A stretch of DNA of 13,016 nucleotides from positions 1-13,016 of the forward strand of contig PEZR01000152.1 of assembly GCA_002773975.1 (NCBI GenBank), written 5' to 3'. This document shows positions 6,687 through 13,016 of this stretch, piece after piece; position 1 is the stretch's first letter; each line of letters starts with the position of its first letter. Source of the stretch: Bdellovibrio sp. CG10_big_fil_rev_8_21_14_0_10_47_8 (GTDB lineage: Bacteria; Bdellovibrionota; Bdellovibrionia; Bdellovibrionales; Bdellovibrionaceae). The notes below the pieces were generated by a model. That model made no database searches and was not told the DNA's origin. It worked only from the letters and a program-made list of their open reading frames with translations. The translations under genes were made by a program, and so were the position numbers.

Positions 6687-7370
6687 ATGGCCATTCGCCT
6701 TCCCCCACTGCCCTTTGGAAAAACTGCGCTTTCTCCTCTGATTTCGGAACGAACTCTTGAAATTCATCATGATAAACATCACGCCAAATATGTGCAAAAT
6801 ACCAATGATCTCGTCCGTGGAACCGAATATGAGGACATGGAGCTCGAGCAGTTGATCTTGATCACGGCCTATCATTTGAAACACCATGAAATTGAAAAAA
6901 AGATTTTAAATATTTTTAACAATTCGGCCCAGGCCTGGAACCACGCATTTTATTGGAATTGCCTTCACCCTCAAAGAACTAAGCCTCTGAGTGAAAATAT
7001 GAAATCAACCTTAGCCAAAAATTTTGGAAGCTATGATCAATTTTCTTCTCTTTTCAAAGCTGCCGGCAAAAGCCTCTTTGGCTCAGGTTGGGTCTGGCTG
7101 GCGAAAGACGAAATGGGAAAACTGTCTATTGTCGCTGCTAAAAATGCACAAAACCCAATGACCGAGGACAAGACACCTCTTTTGGTCTGCGACGTGTGGG
7201 AACATGCATACTATCTCGACTGTCAGAATGACCGTTCTAAATATTTGGAGAATTTCTTTCAGCTCATCAACTGGGATTTCGTCGAACAGAACCTGGACCG
7301 GCCCCATCTTCATTATGAAGTTGTAGATCAATATCAAGAAACTCTGGTTTACTCAGAAGCCAAGTACTGA
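6687..7370 (+). CDS. sodB: Superoxide dismutase, Fe/Mn family, iron-type
   Basis: A 227-residue Fe/Mn superoxide dismutase, which converts superoxide to hydrogen peroxide and oxygen. The metal ligands are visible: His27 (EIHHDKHH), His86 (WNHAFYWNCL), Asp169 and His173 (DVWEHAYYLD). Gln82 just before WNH, and Ala rather than Gln in the KNAQNP strand, match the iron-type second-sphere pattern, as in E. coli SodB. There is no signal peptide, so it is cytosolic. It is longer than the usual ~193 residues because of an insertion in the helical region at about 55-75 and a C-terminal tail of roughly 20-25 residues. AAGGAG sits six bases before the ATG. The last 22 bp overlap the end of the convergent mevalonate kinase gene. 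Confidence 0.95.
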   Translation: MAIRLPPLPFGKTALSPLISERTLEIHHDKHHAKYVQNTNDLVRGTEYEDMELEQLILITAYHLKHHEIEKKILNIFNNSAQAWNHAFYWNCLHPQRTKPLSENMKSTLAKNFGSYDQFSSLFKAAGKSLFGSGWVWLAKDEMGKLSIVAAKNAQNPMTEDKTPLLVCDVWEHAYYLDCQNDRSKYLENFFQLINWDFVEQNLDRPHLHYEVVDQYQETLVYSEAKY

Positions 7371-8296
7371 CTAGAATTAATGGCGGGCTTCGCTCCGGAT
7401 TCAAAACAGGGAATCAATAACTTTCGAACTTCCAGGGGTGGTTCTTTTTCCCAAAGGCTCAAAACATAACCACCGCCACCAGAACCCGTTGGTTTTATCG
7501 CCAGCGCTCCCTGTTGACGAAGCCACTCGACATGAGATTCGACACAAAGACCCCATCGCTCAAAACAGGTATAAGCTAAATCCATCGAAGATTTTAAGAG
7601 AGGCAATCCTTGAATCTCTTCCGACGAGAGGGCCTGCTGCGCTAGATTCACGGCTTGAGCCATGTCTTGATCAATGCGCTCGCCGAGCTTTGGATTTGAT
7701 TCGAGCAACGACTTCACTTTATTGACGCACTCTAAAGTCACTCCTCTTTTCCCGGAGTACGAAACATAGCAATGCGGCTGCCAGCGAACTTCGATAGACG
7801 CCCTCTCTCCAGAGCGCGAAAATCGCAAGGGCGATCTCGACAAAGCGACGGCGATATCGACCCCGCTGCTCTCCCCATGAAACAGATTCTCTAGAGTTCT
7901 CGCAAATTCATAAAGCTGGTTTGTGGTTATCAATTTCATCGCCAAAAACCATTGGGCAATCCCAACACACAAAGCTGCAGAGGCACCAAGGCCAGCACCC
8001 ACTGGTATGGAACTATGGGCTCTTAAAACACCCCTCAGATCGGCCCGGGATACCTTACTTAGCTGGCAAGCCTTCTCAAGCACACCCCAAACCAATAGCT
8101 GCAACTCTTCGCCATGATCTCCGGCAAGCTCCAACGTCAGCCCTTGTGAAACTTTATCCTGATAGGCCAAAGACAGCGACCGAGACTCCAGAGGGAACAC
8201 CAGCGCGGGACAACCCCGAAGTACGGAGTGCTCGCCCGCCAAAATCCATTTCCCAGGGACCTGGGTTTCAAATGAAGCCAACGGCATTCCGTTCAT
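7349..8296 (-). CDS. mvk: Mevalonate kinase (GHMP kinase)
   Basis: A 315-residue GHMP kinase, which phosphorylates mevalonate to 5-phosphomevalonate with ATP. Motif 1 is PGKWILAGEHSVLRGCPALV (14-33, catalytic-type Lys16). The glycine-rich phosphate loop is SSIPVGAGLGASAAL (95-109), HGESSGVDIAV (140-150) supplies the catalytic-type Asp147, and motif 3 is KPTGSGGGGYV (268-278). The GEHxV pattern and HGxxSGxD are those of mevalonate kinases. The chosen ATG overlaps the mvaD stop (ATGA) and has GAGGA six bases upstream; an ATG at 8323 is in frame but lies deeper in mvaD. It is the last gene of the mevalonate operon. No terminator is visible, and the transcript probably runs into the antisense of sod. 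Confidence 0.93.
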   Translation of the reverse strand: MNGMPLASFETQVPGKWILAGEHSVLRGCPALVFPLESRSLSLAYQDKVSQGLTLELAGDHGEELQLLVWGVLEKACQLSKVSRADLRGVLRAHSSIPVGAGLGASAALCVGIAQWFLAMKLITTNQLYEFARTLENLFHGESSGVDIAVALSRSPLRFSRSGERASIEVRWQPHCYVSYSGKRGVTLECVNKVKSLLESNPKLGERIDQDMAQAVNLAQQALSSEEIQGLPLLKSSMDLAYTCFERWGLCVESHVEWLRQQGALAIKPTGSGGGGYVLSLWEKEPPLEVRKLLIPCFESGAKPAINSSQYLASE

Positions 8297-9285
8297 CGAG
8301 TTTCCTCGCGCAATTCGTTGCACTGAAAGATATTGAATTCTTTTTGAAATTCACCGCGGATTTTGTGCGCCAATGCTTTTTGATCCTGGCGGTACAACAG
8401 ATGAACATTGGCTCCGGCATCCATAGTTACCAACGGACCATCATTTTCGGACTGCCAAAGATTTTCCATCCATCGCAGTATTTGCACACTGCCTGGCAAC
8501 ATATAGCCAAAGGGAGGACTGCTGGTCTCAAAAAGTGTATGCATATCCCAGAACTCGGCCCAAACAATCTCAAAGGCAGCTCTCCAGTGATCCAACTGGT
8601 CCCCTTCGCGAAATATATTCATCAGCTGCGCTAACCGATTTTCAGCCCGATCAGTTCTTCCGGCAAATAAAGGACTTGTTGTCACCCTTTGGTGAGCCTG
8701 GCTAGAGGACACGGCCTTCTTTTCAGTTTCAACAATAATCACCTGATGCAGCAATTGATGCATCGGAAACTCGATGGGTCGAACACCTTCTTTGAACCAC
8801 AAACTCCAAGGACCAAAAAAAGAACGACAAGAGCTTCCCGATCCCTTGCGCGAAAGCTCCGCGCGCTCACCCAAGGATAGGTCTCGGCACGACGGATTGA
8901 ACTCTCCAAGGGCCTCCACCGCCGCCATTGTTAAAGCTGCAAAACTCGAAGCCGAGCTTGCCAACCCACAATCCGCAGGAAAGTTATTGGCCGACTGAAT
9001 CAGAAAATTTTCCTGAACACCCAGCTCTGACTTTAAACTCTGAAAGTGATTGAGAAAACGTTCTCGGGAGGCCTCATTCAGCTGGATCTGCGCCAGATGG
9101 TCACCCTCCAGCGGAGCCCATTCATCTTTCGGCAAATCACTTCGATGAGTGAGCTTCACATAGCTCCGAAGATCTTCAATCGTCCACGACAAAGAACTGT
9201 TGGTTGGCAAATTGCCCGCGCCATCCACCTTTCCCATGTACTTAATCAATGCAATGTTAGAAGGAGCAGAAGCTTCAAAAATCAC
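8293..9285 (-). CDS. mvaD: Diphosphomevalonate decarboxylase
   Basis: A 330-residue member of the GHMP superfamily that turns 5-diphosphomevalonate into isopentenyl diphosphate with ATP use and CO2 release. Signature blocks are APSNIALIKYMGK (7-19), NNFPADCGLASSASSFAAL (100-118), SRKGSGSSCRSFFGPW (145-160, with the conserved Arg154), SSPPFGYM (255-262) and TMDAGANVH (287-295). Asp289 corresponds to the catalytic Asp of yeast ERG19. Retention of both Arg and Asp favours a true decarboxylase over a mevalonate 3-kinase relative. The start is GTG, overlapping the preceding gene's TGA (GTGA), with GAGG seven bases upstream. The reading frame is intact and of normal length. Confidence 0.94.
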   Translation of the reverse strand: MIFEASAPSNIALIKYMGKVDGAGNLPTNSSLSWTIEDLRSYVKLTHRSDLPKDEWAPLEGDHLAQIQLNEASRERFLNHFQSLKSELGVQENFLIQSANNFPADCGLASSASSFAALTMAAVEALGEFNPSCRDLSLGERAELSRKGSGSSCRSFFGPWSLWFKEGVRPIEFPMHQLLHQVIIVETEKKAVSSSQAHQRVTTSPLFAGRTDRAENRLAQLMNIFREGDQLDHWRAAFEIVWAEFWDMHTLFETSSPPFGYMLPGSVQILRWMENLWQSENDGPLVTMDAGANVHLLYRQDQKALAHKIRGEFQKEFNIFQCNELREETR

Positions 9286-10214
9286 AACGTCACCTCTTTT
9301 TGATGAGAGCTCAACTCGACCTGTATTCCTGGACTGACATCTGAACTGCTGGCTACAATCTTTAATCCCGACTTATCAATCAAGGCCCTCACACTCGGGC
9401 TTTTTGACTTTTCACAAAAAACAATCACCACGTCTGCCCCCAAAGCCCCACATCCCTTGGCCAACAGCACCTCGGAATGGTTTTCCAATGTCTTTACAAT
9501 TTTCTGACTGTGCTCTGCGCACCACCCTTGATTCCAAAGAGCATCCCGATACTGCCTCATTGCTCGCAGAAACTGAGACCAATCTAAGCGAGAGAGCGCC
9601 TCATGCAACGAAAGCATTGGAGCACTCAATACGACCTCAGGAATTTGGCTTAAACCCTGAAGATGTTCGTGGGTCGGTACTTTTTGACCTGTTGAAAGGA
9701 CAAAAAATTCGATCTCTTGAAAGGGCCACGAAAAAGTCTGCACACGTCCCTGACTCCGTTCAAACCAAGTAATCCCACCCGAGACAGCGCCAACAATATC
9801 CGCACCACTGGGCGGAAATCCTTTGTTCTCCGATGACAGCTGACGATAATCTTGAAGCATTTGATGCAAATCCCATTGGCCCTGACCATCGCCAAAAATA
9901 TCCTGTCCTTTTTGATAAAATAGATGAAGCAACGCAAATTGAGCGCTGGAAGCGCCAAAACCACCGATAGAATAGGGATCATTAAAACTCATATCCCAGT
10001 TCTTAAAAAAATCTGACTGCAGTGACAAAAATTTCCCTGATGGGCCGTCGGGATGAAAATTCAAACCCTCTATGGCGGGCTTTGTCCGAGCTGTAATAGT
10101 TAAACTGAACCGGGGGTTCGTGGCCAATACCAGCGCGGGGCCTCCGACCAAGGCCAAGTACTCGCCTGCAATAAAAGTTTTTCCAGGAATCGAGATCCTC
10201 GCTTGAGTTAACAC
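9282..10214 (-). CDS. Phosphomevalonate kinase (GHMP kinase)
   Basis: A 310-residue GHMP kinase assigned as phosphomevalonate kinase, the step between its two neighbours. Motif 1 is PGKTFIAGEYLALVGGPALV (10-29), with the GEY form typical of this enzyme rather than GEH of mevalonate kinase. The phosphate loop is GGFGASSAQFALLH (84-97), and PPSGADIVGAVSGG (134-147) carries the likely catalytic Asp139. The C-terminal motif is divergent (AKGCGALGADVVIVF, 252-266) compared with the usual SGAGGGDC-like block. The start is GTG with AGGAG five bases before it. It overlaps the mvaA stop by 7 bp. Family certainty is high; the exact substrate rests on motifs plus operon position. Confidence 0.88.
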   Translation of the reverse strand: MLTQARISIPGKTFIAGEYLALVGGPALVLATNPRFSLTITARTKPAIEGLNFHPDGPSGKFLSLQSDFFKNWDMSFNDPYSIGGFGASSAQFALLHLFYQKGQDIFGDGQGQWDLHQMLQDYRQLSSENKGFPPSGADIVGAVSGGITWFERSQGRVQTFSWPFQEIEFFVLSTGQKVPTHEHLQGLSQIPEVVLSAPMLSLHEALSRLDWSQFLRAMRQYRDALWNQGWCAEHSQKIVKTLENHSEVLLAKGCGALGADVVIVFCEKSKSPSVRALIDKSGLKIVASSSDVSPGIQVELSSHQKEVTL

Positions 10215-11581
10215 GAACTCTCCTGCATACGACTGCGCACCTCTTTCAATACATCAATTGCATTGCTCAAAGAGATTCGTTTTTTCAAAGCCAAGATCTC
10301 TTCCAGCTTTTTTTGCACGAAAGGAATTTCTTTCTCACTCGCACCCGCTGCCAAAGACAAATTTTTAATGTGCAGCTTCATGTGCCCTTCTATGATTCCC
10401 ACAGTGGTCAAGGCTCGCAAGGCTCCAAGATTTTGCACCAGACCCACGGCCGCTATCACTCGAGACAACTCACTGGCCGAGGAGACCTCCAGCATTCGTA
10501 AACAAATGGCCGCCGTCGGATGCAGGCTCGTGACCCCTCCCACAGTACCGACAATGATCGGAGCCGTGAGTGTGCCGACAAGCTTCCCACCCTCTCGTTT
10601 CCATTCAGTGATTGATCGGTATTGTCCGTCGCGACTGGCGTAGGCGTGAACTCCGGCTTCCACCGCGCGCCAATCGTTGCCAGTGGCAATTAGGATTGGA
10701 TCCATCCCATTCAAAACACCCTTGTTGTTCGTCGCCGCCCGATAGGGATCTTGCTTTGAAAACAAAGAGGCTTCCTCAATTTTTCGAGCCAACTCGCCAT
10801 CGATTTTTTCCATCACGACCCTGGCTCGGGTCAACTTGCTATCCACCAGGTTCGACAAAATACACATGGTAACCTTGTCGCCGGTCAATTGTTCAATCGG
10901 CTGCTTTAAAAACTCACACACTTGATTGATAACATTGGCGCCCATCGCATCCACCGGATCCATGTAGACATGAATCACAGCCATATCGGTGCCATCACCA
11001 CGAGCTACTTTCCTGACCGTCAGATCTCGAACTCCACCGCCCCTACGAACCAATCCAAAGGCAACCTCTTCGTTCGAGAGACGAATAAATTCCAAACGCT
11101 GAGCCAGAACCTTCTGCTCAAAATCTTCAAAATTGCGCACATGGGACAATTGAATTTGTCCGATGATATCCTGACCAATGACCTCTGTCGAAATAGTGCC
11201 ATTCTCGCGAATCCATTTTGCCGTTTTACTGGCCGCCGCCACAATCGAGGTCTCCTCGACGGCCATTGGAATCACATGGTCTTTCCCATCAATCCGAAAA
11301 TGGGTCGCAACCCCGAGAGGAAGCTGAAAATACCCAATCACATTTTCAATAAATTTTTCACCAAGAGTCGTGTCGGATAGCCCACCCCGCTCCAAATAGT
11401 CGACATCTGACTTTTTCAGCAAGCCAAACTCCAAAAGCATCTCCAAACGTTCTTCACGATTTAATTTAGAAAATCCTTTGAACATTTCCGCGAGTCCTGA
11501 CAATGGCAATTCCGCCAACAACGGCCCTTCAGAAGAAACTTTTTTTTCCAAATTCAAAGAGGGATCTATTTCCATGTCCAT
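10208..11581 (-). CDS. mvaA: Hydroxymethylglutaryl-CoA reductase, class II
   Basis: A 457-residue soluble HMG-CoA reductase, which reduces HMG-CoA to mevalonate with NAD(P)H. It follows the class II (Pseudomonas mevalonii-like) pattern: ENVIGYFQLPLGVATHF (79-95), PMAVEETSIVAAAS (105-118, catalytic Glu), DAMGANVINQ (211-220, dinucleotide binding), and DPYRAATNNKGVLNG (278-292, Lys287). ATGNDWRAVEAGVHAYASR (299-317) provides Asp303 and IEGHMKLH (397-404) provides His400. No membrane segment is present, unlike eukaryotic enzymes. Cofactor preference cannot be decided here. AAGGAG lies eight bases before the ATG, which overlaps the isomerase gene's end by 16 bp. Confidence 0.96.
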   Translation of the reverse strand: MDMEIDPSLNLEKKVSSEGPLLAELPLSGLAEMFKGFSKLNREERLEMLLEFGLLKKSDVDYLERGGLSDTTLGEKFIENVIGYFQLPLGVATHFRIDGKDHVIPMAVEETSIVAAASKTAKWIRENGTISTEVIGQDIIGQIQLSHVRNFEDFEQKVLAQRLEFIRLSNEEVAFGLVRRGGGVRDLTVRKVARGDGTDMAVIHVYMDPVDAMGANVINQVCEFLKQPIEQLTGDKVTMCILSNLVDSKLTRARVVMEKIDGELARKIEEASLFSKQDPYRAATNNKGVLNGMDPILIATGNDWRAVEAGVHAYASRDGQYRSITEWKREGGKLVGTLTAPIIVGTVGGVTSLHPTAAICLRMLEVSSASELSRVIAAVGLVQNLGALRALTTVGIIEGHMKLHIKNLSLAAGASEKEIPFVQKKLEEILALKKRISLSNAIDVLKEVRSRMQESSC

Positions 11582-12633
11582 ATCTTCTTCTCCTTGATTT
11601 CAGCGAAGTCCGCCACTTGCTTCACACCGGTACAAAAAAGGGCAACCTTCATATCAAATTCGAGCTGGGTGAACACTCTGTCCACGGCCGCTTCGGACTC
11701 AAGAGCCGCTTGCAAAAAGGGCTGTGCGACACCCACCGCTTTAGCTCCCATGGACAATGCTTTGACTGCATCCAGTCCACACCGAACTCCGCCTGAGGCC
11801 CACATCTCTGTCTTCTTTAAAACCTCGGCGCCCGAAATCAAAGATTCGACCGTCGAAATCCCCCAGCTCTGAAACGTCTGAGCTGCCTGAGCCTGAACTG
11901 ATGCCTCGTCCGCTCTGAGGCCTTCAATTCGCCCCCAATGAGTTCCACCCATGCCACTGACGTCCACGATCTGAACTCCAATGTTCTCTAATCGTTGCAG
12001 AGTGGGTGCTGAAAATCCACAACCAACTTCCTTTACAATCACCGGCACGGACAAAGTTTTGACCAGTTTTTCAAGGGCCTGAAGGCCTCCTTTGAATTGA
12101 GGCGTTCCTTCCGGCTGAAGACACTCTTGCAGCGCATTGAGATGCACAAAAAGACCCACGGACTCCAAAGAGTCCACCAAGCCCTGAATCCGACCCCAAG
12201 CCATGTCATTGGCGGCCATAATTAATTGAGCGATTCCAATATTGCTGATCCACCGTGCTTTTGGAAACTGGGCTCTTAGCTTTTTCCATTCAAGCCCGGC
12301 TGAGGGATCAAACAATTCTTTTCGTTGGGAACCAACACCCATCAAAATCTGACGATCATGGGAAAGCCGAGACAATCGAGCATTGATCAGCTCTCCATGA
12401 GTGTGTCCCGCTGTCATTGAACTGATATACAAAGGGCAGGAACAATCCTGCCCGAGTAATTTTGTCTGAAGATTGATTTCTGAAAAATCCAAATTTGGAA
12501 GAGCTTCATGCACGAGCTGGATTCGATCGAATCCAGCCATTCCCTGAGTCTGAACACGAGGATCCAGAGCCAAACGAATATGATCTCGTTTTCTTTGCTC
12601 AAAAATCCCCTGCTGATCAGCTGGAGTAACCAT
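11566..12633 (-). CDS. fni: Isopentenyl-diphosphate delta-isomerase, type 2
   Basis: A 355-residue FMN-dependent TIM-barrel isomerase that interconverts isopentenyl and dimethylallyl diphosphate. Type 2 motifs in order are RKRDHI (14-19), PLYISSMTAGH (67-77), LMGVGSQR (97-104), SNIGIAQL (130-137), LNALQECLQPEGT (165-177), VIVKEVGCGFS (198-208), VDVSGMGGTHWGRIE (223-237) and WASGGVRCGLDAVKALSMGA (278-297). Type 1 (Nudix) isomerase is unrelated. It is the first pathway gene, 23 bp after the rplT stop, with GGGAG about six bases before its ATG. This suggests it is read through from the ribosomal transcript. Confidence 0.96.
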   Translation of the reverse strand: MVTPADQQGIFEQRKRDHIRLALDPRVQTQGMAGFDRIQLVHEALPNLDFSEINLQTKLLGQDCSCPLYISSMTAGHTHGELINARLSRLSHDRQILMGVGSQRKELFDPSAGLEWKKLRAQFPKARWISNIGIAQLIMAANDMAWGRIQGLVDSLESVGLFVHLNALQECLQPEGTPQFKGGLQALEKLVKTLSVPVIVKEVGCGFSAPTLQRLENIGVQIVDVSGMGGTHWGRIEGLRADEASVQAQAAQTFQSWGISTVESLISGAEVLKKTEMWASGGVRCGLDAVKALSMGAKAVGVAQPFLQAALESEAAVDRVFTQLEFDMKVALFCTGVKQVADFAEIKEKKIWTWK

Positions 12634-12656
12634 GGCAAGCTCCCTTTAGGGTCAGC

Positions 12657-13001
12657 CTATGTGATCGCGTGTTTGCAAAGATTTGCGAACGCAGTGGAAT
12701 CGCTGATGGCCAATTCTGCCAACATTTTACGATTCACTTCAACACCCGCTTTCAACAAGCCACCGATCAGACGAGAATAAGTTGTCCCATTCAATCGAGC
12801 CGCGGCATTGATTCGTTGATTCCACAAAGCGCGGAACTCACGTTTCTTCATTCGGCGGTGCTTGTACGCATAAGCCAAAGCACGGTCGTTTTTTTCAACC
12901 GCATGGATATAAGATCGCGAGTTGGCCGAGTAATAGCCCTTTGCTCGCTTTAGAACTTTTTTATGACGACGACGATTTGTAAATCCACCTTTTACACGCA
13001 T
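12657..13001 (-). CDS. rplT: 50S ribosomal protein L20
   Basis: A complete 114-residue L20, near the family's usual ~118. It begins MRVKGGFTNRRRHKKVLKRA and has the conserved GYYSANSRSY, KKREFRALWNQRINAAAR and NGTTYSRLI segments. It is a very basic, early-assembly protein that binds 23S rRNA. In many bacteria it also autoregulates the infC-rpmI-rplT transcript. The upstream partners would lie beyond the right edge. The gene has one of the strongest Shine-Dalgarno sequences in the window. Unusually, it is followed by the mevalonate operon rather than pheS. Confidence 0.98.
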   Translation of the reverse strand: MRVKGGFTNRRRHKKVLKRAKGYYSANSRSYIHAVEKNDRALAYAYKHRRMKKREFRALWNQRINAAARLNGTTYSRLIGGLLKAGVEVNRKMLAELAISDSTAFANLCKHAIT

Positions 13002-13005
13002 GACA

Positions 13006-13013
13006 AGCCTCCT
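13006..13013 (-). promoter_or_regulatory. Strong ribosome-binding site of rplT
   Basis: On the minus strand AAGGAGG stands about six bases before the rplT ATG, a near-perfect anti-Shine-Dalgarno match that fixes the start. No promoter can be seen because only 15 bases upstream of the gene are present. Confidence 0.8.
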
Positions 13014-13016
13014 TTA

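Noticed and set aside
7921..8634. A 237-codon plus-strand open frame across mvk and mvaD
   Set aside because: It spans two well-supported antisense genes and their overlap junction, and its product is low-complexity and unrecognisable.
10922..11380. A 152-codon plus-strand open frame inside mvaA
   Set aside because: It mirrors conserved mvaA motifs on the other strand and looks like a shadow frame.

Overview
The window reads as a gene-dense bacterial chromosome segment with no mobile element, CRISPR array or phage gene. Housekeeping genes dominate: phenylalanyl-tRNA synthetase, IHF alpha, ribosomal protein L20, two RNA methyltransferases, a superoxide dismutase and one tRNA. They are joined by a nearly complete mevalonate pathway operon. 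The pheS-pheT-ihfA-merR order resembles that of proteobacteria, including the former Deltaproteobacteria. A mevalonate route with a type 2 IPP isomerase and a class II HMG-CoA reductase, in a genome of middling GC content, suggests Bdellovibrionota (Bdellovibrio-like) or a related lineage. That taxonomic guess is inference from gene content, not from a marker comparison.

Layout from the left. On the minus strand lie tRNA-Pro(GGG) at 113-189 with its own likely promoter, then, reading leftwards from 4851, pheS, pheT, ihfA and a MerR-family regulator that overlaps ihfA. On the plus strand, starting only 17 bp from pheS, are rsmG and a SpoU/TrmH-family methyltransferase joined by a GTGA overlap. 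After a 226-238 bp gap containing a strong hairpin comes an iron-type superoxide dismutase gene. Its 3' end overlaps the convergent mevalonate kinase gene by 22 bp. From 7349 to 12633 the minus strand carries idi2 (fni), mvaA, phosphomevalonate kinase, mvaD and mevalonate kinase, in that order of transcription. Immediately upstream of these is rplT at the right edge.

The five mevalonate genes overlap their neighbours by 16, 7, 4 and 4 bp, and most have good Shine-Dalgarno sequences inside the preceding gene. They are therefore almost certainly one translationally coupled unit, probably read through from rplT, which lies only 23 bp upstream. Together they convert HMG-CoA to mevalonate, phosphomevalonate, diphosphomevalonate, isopentenyl diphosphate and dimethylallyl diphosphate. 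Only HMG-CoA synthase is missing from the window.

In many bacteria rplT lies directly upstream of pheS-pheT-ihfA. Here rplT and pheS are both on the minus strand and in the expected order, but about 7.8 kb separates them (mevalonate operon, sod, trmH-like gene, rsmG). This looks like a classical translation cluster interrupted by insertion or rearrangement, and is the main architectural point of interest. I found no convincing undescribed system. The remaining observations concern unusual tails, gene overlaps, leaders and start sites. No gene-free stretch exceeds 300 bases.
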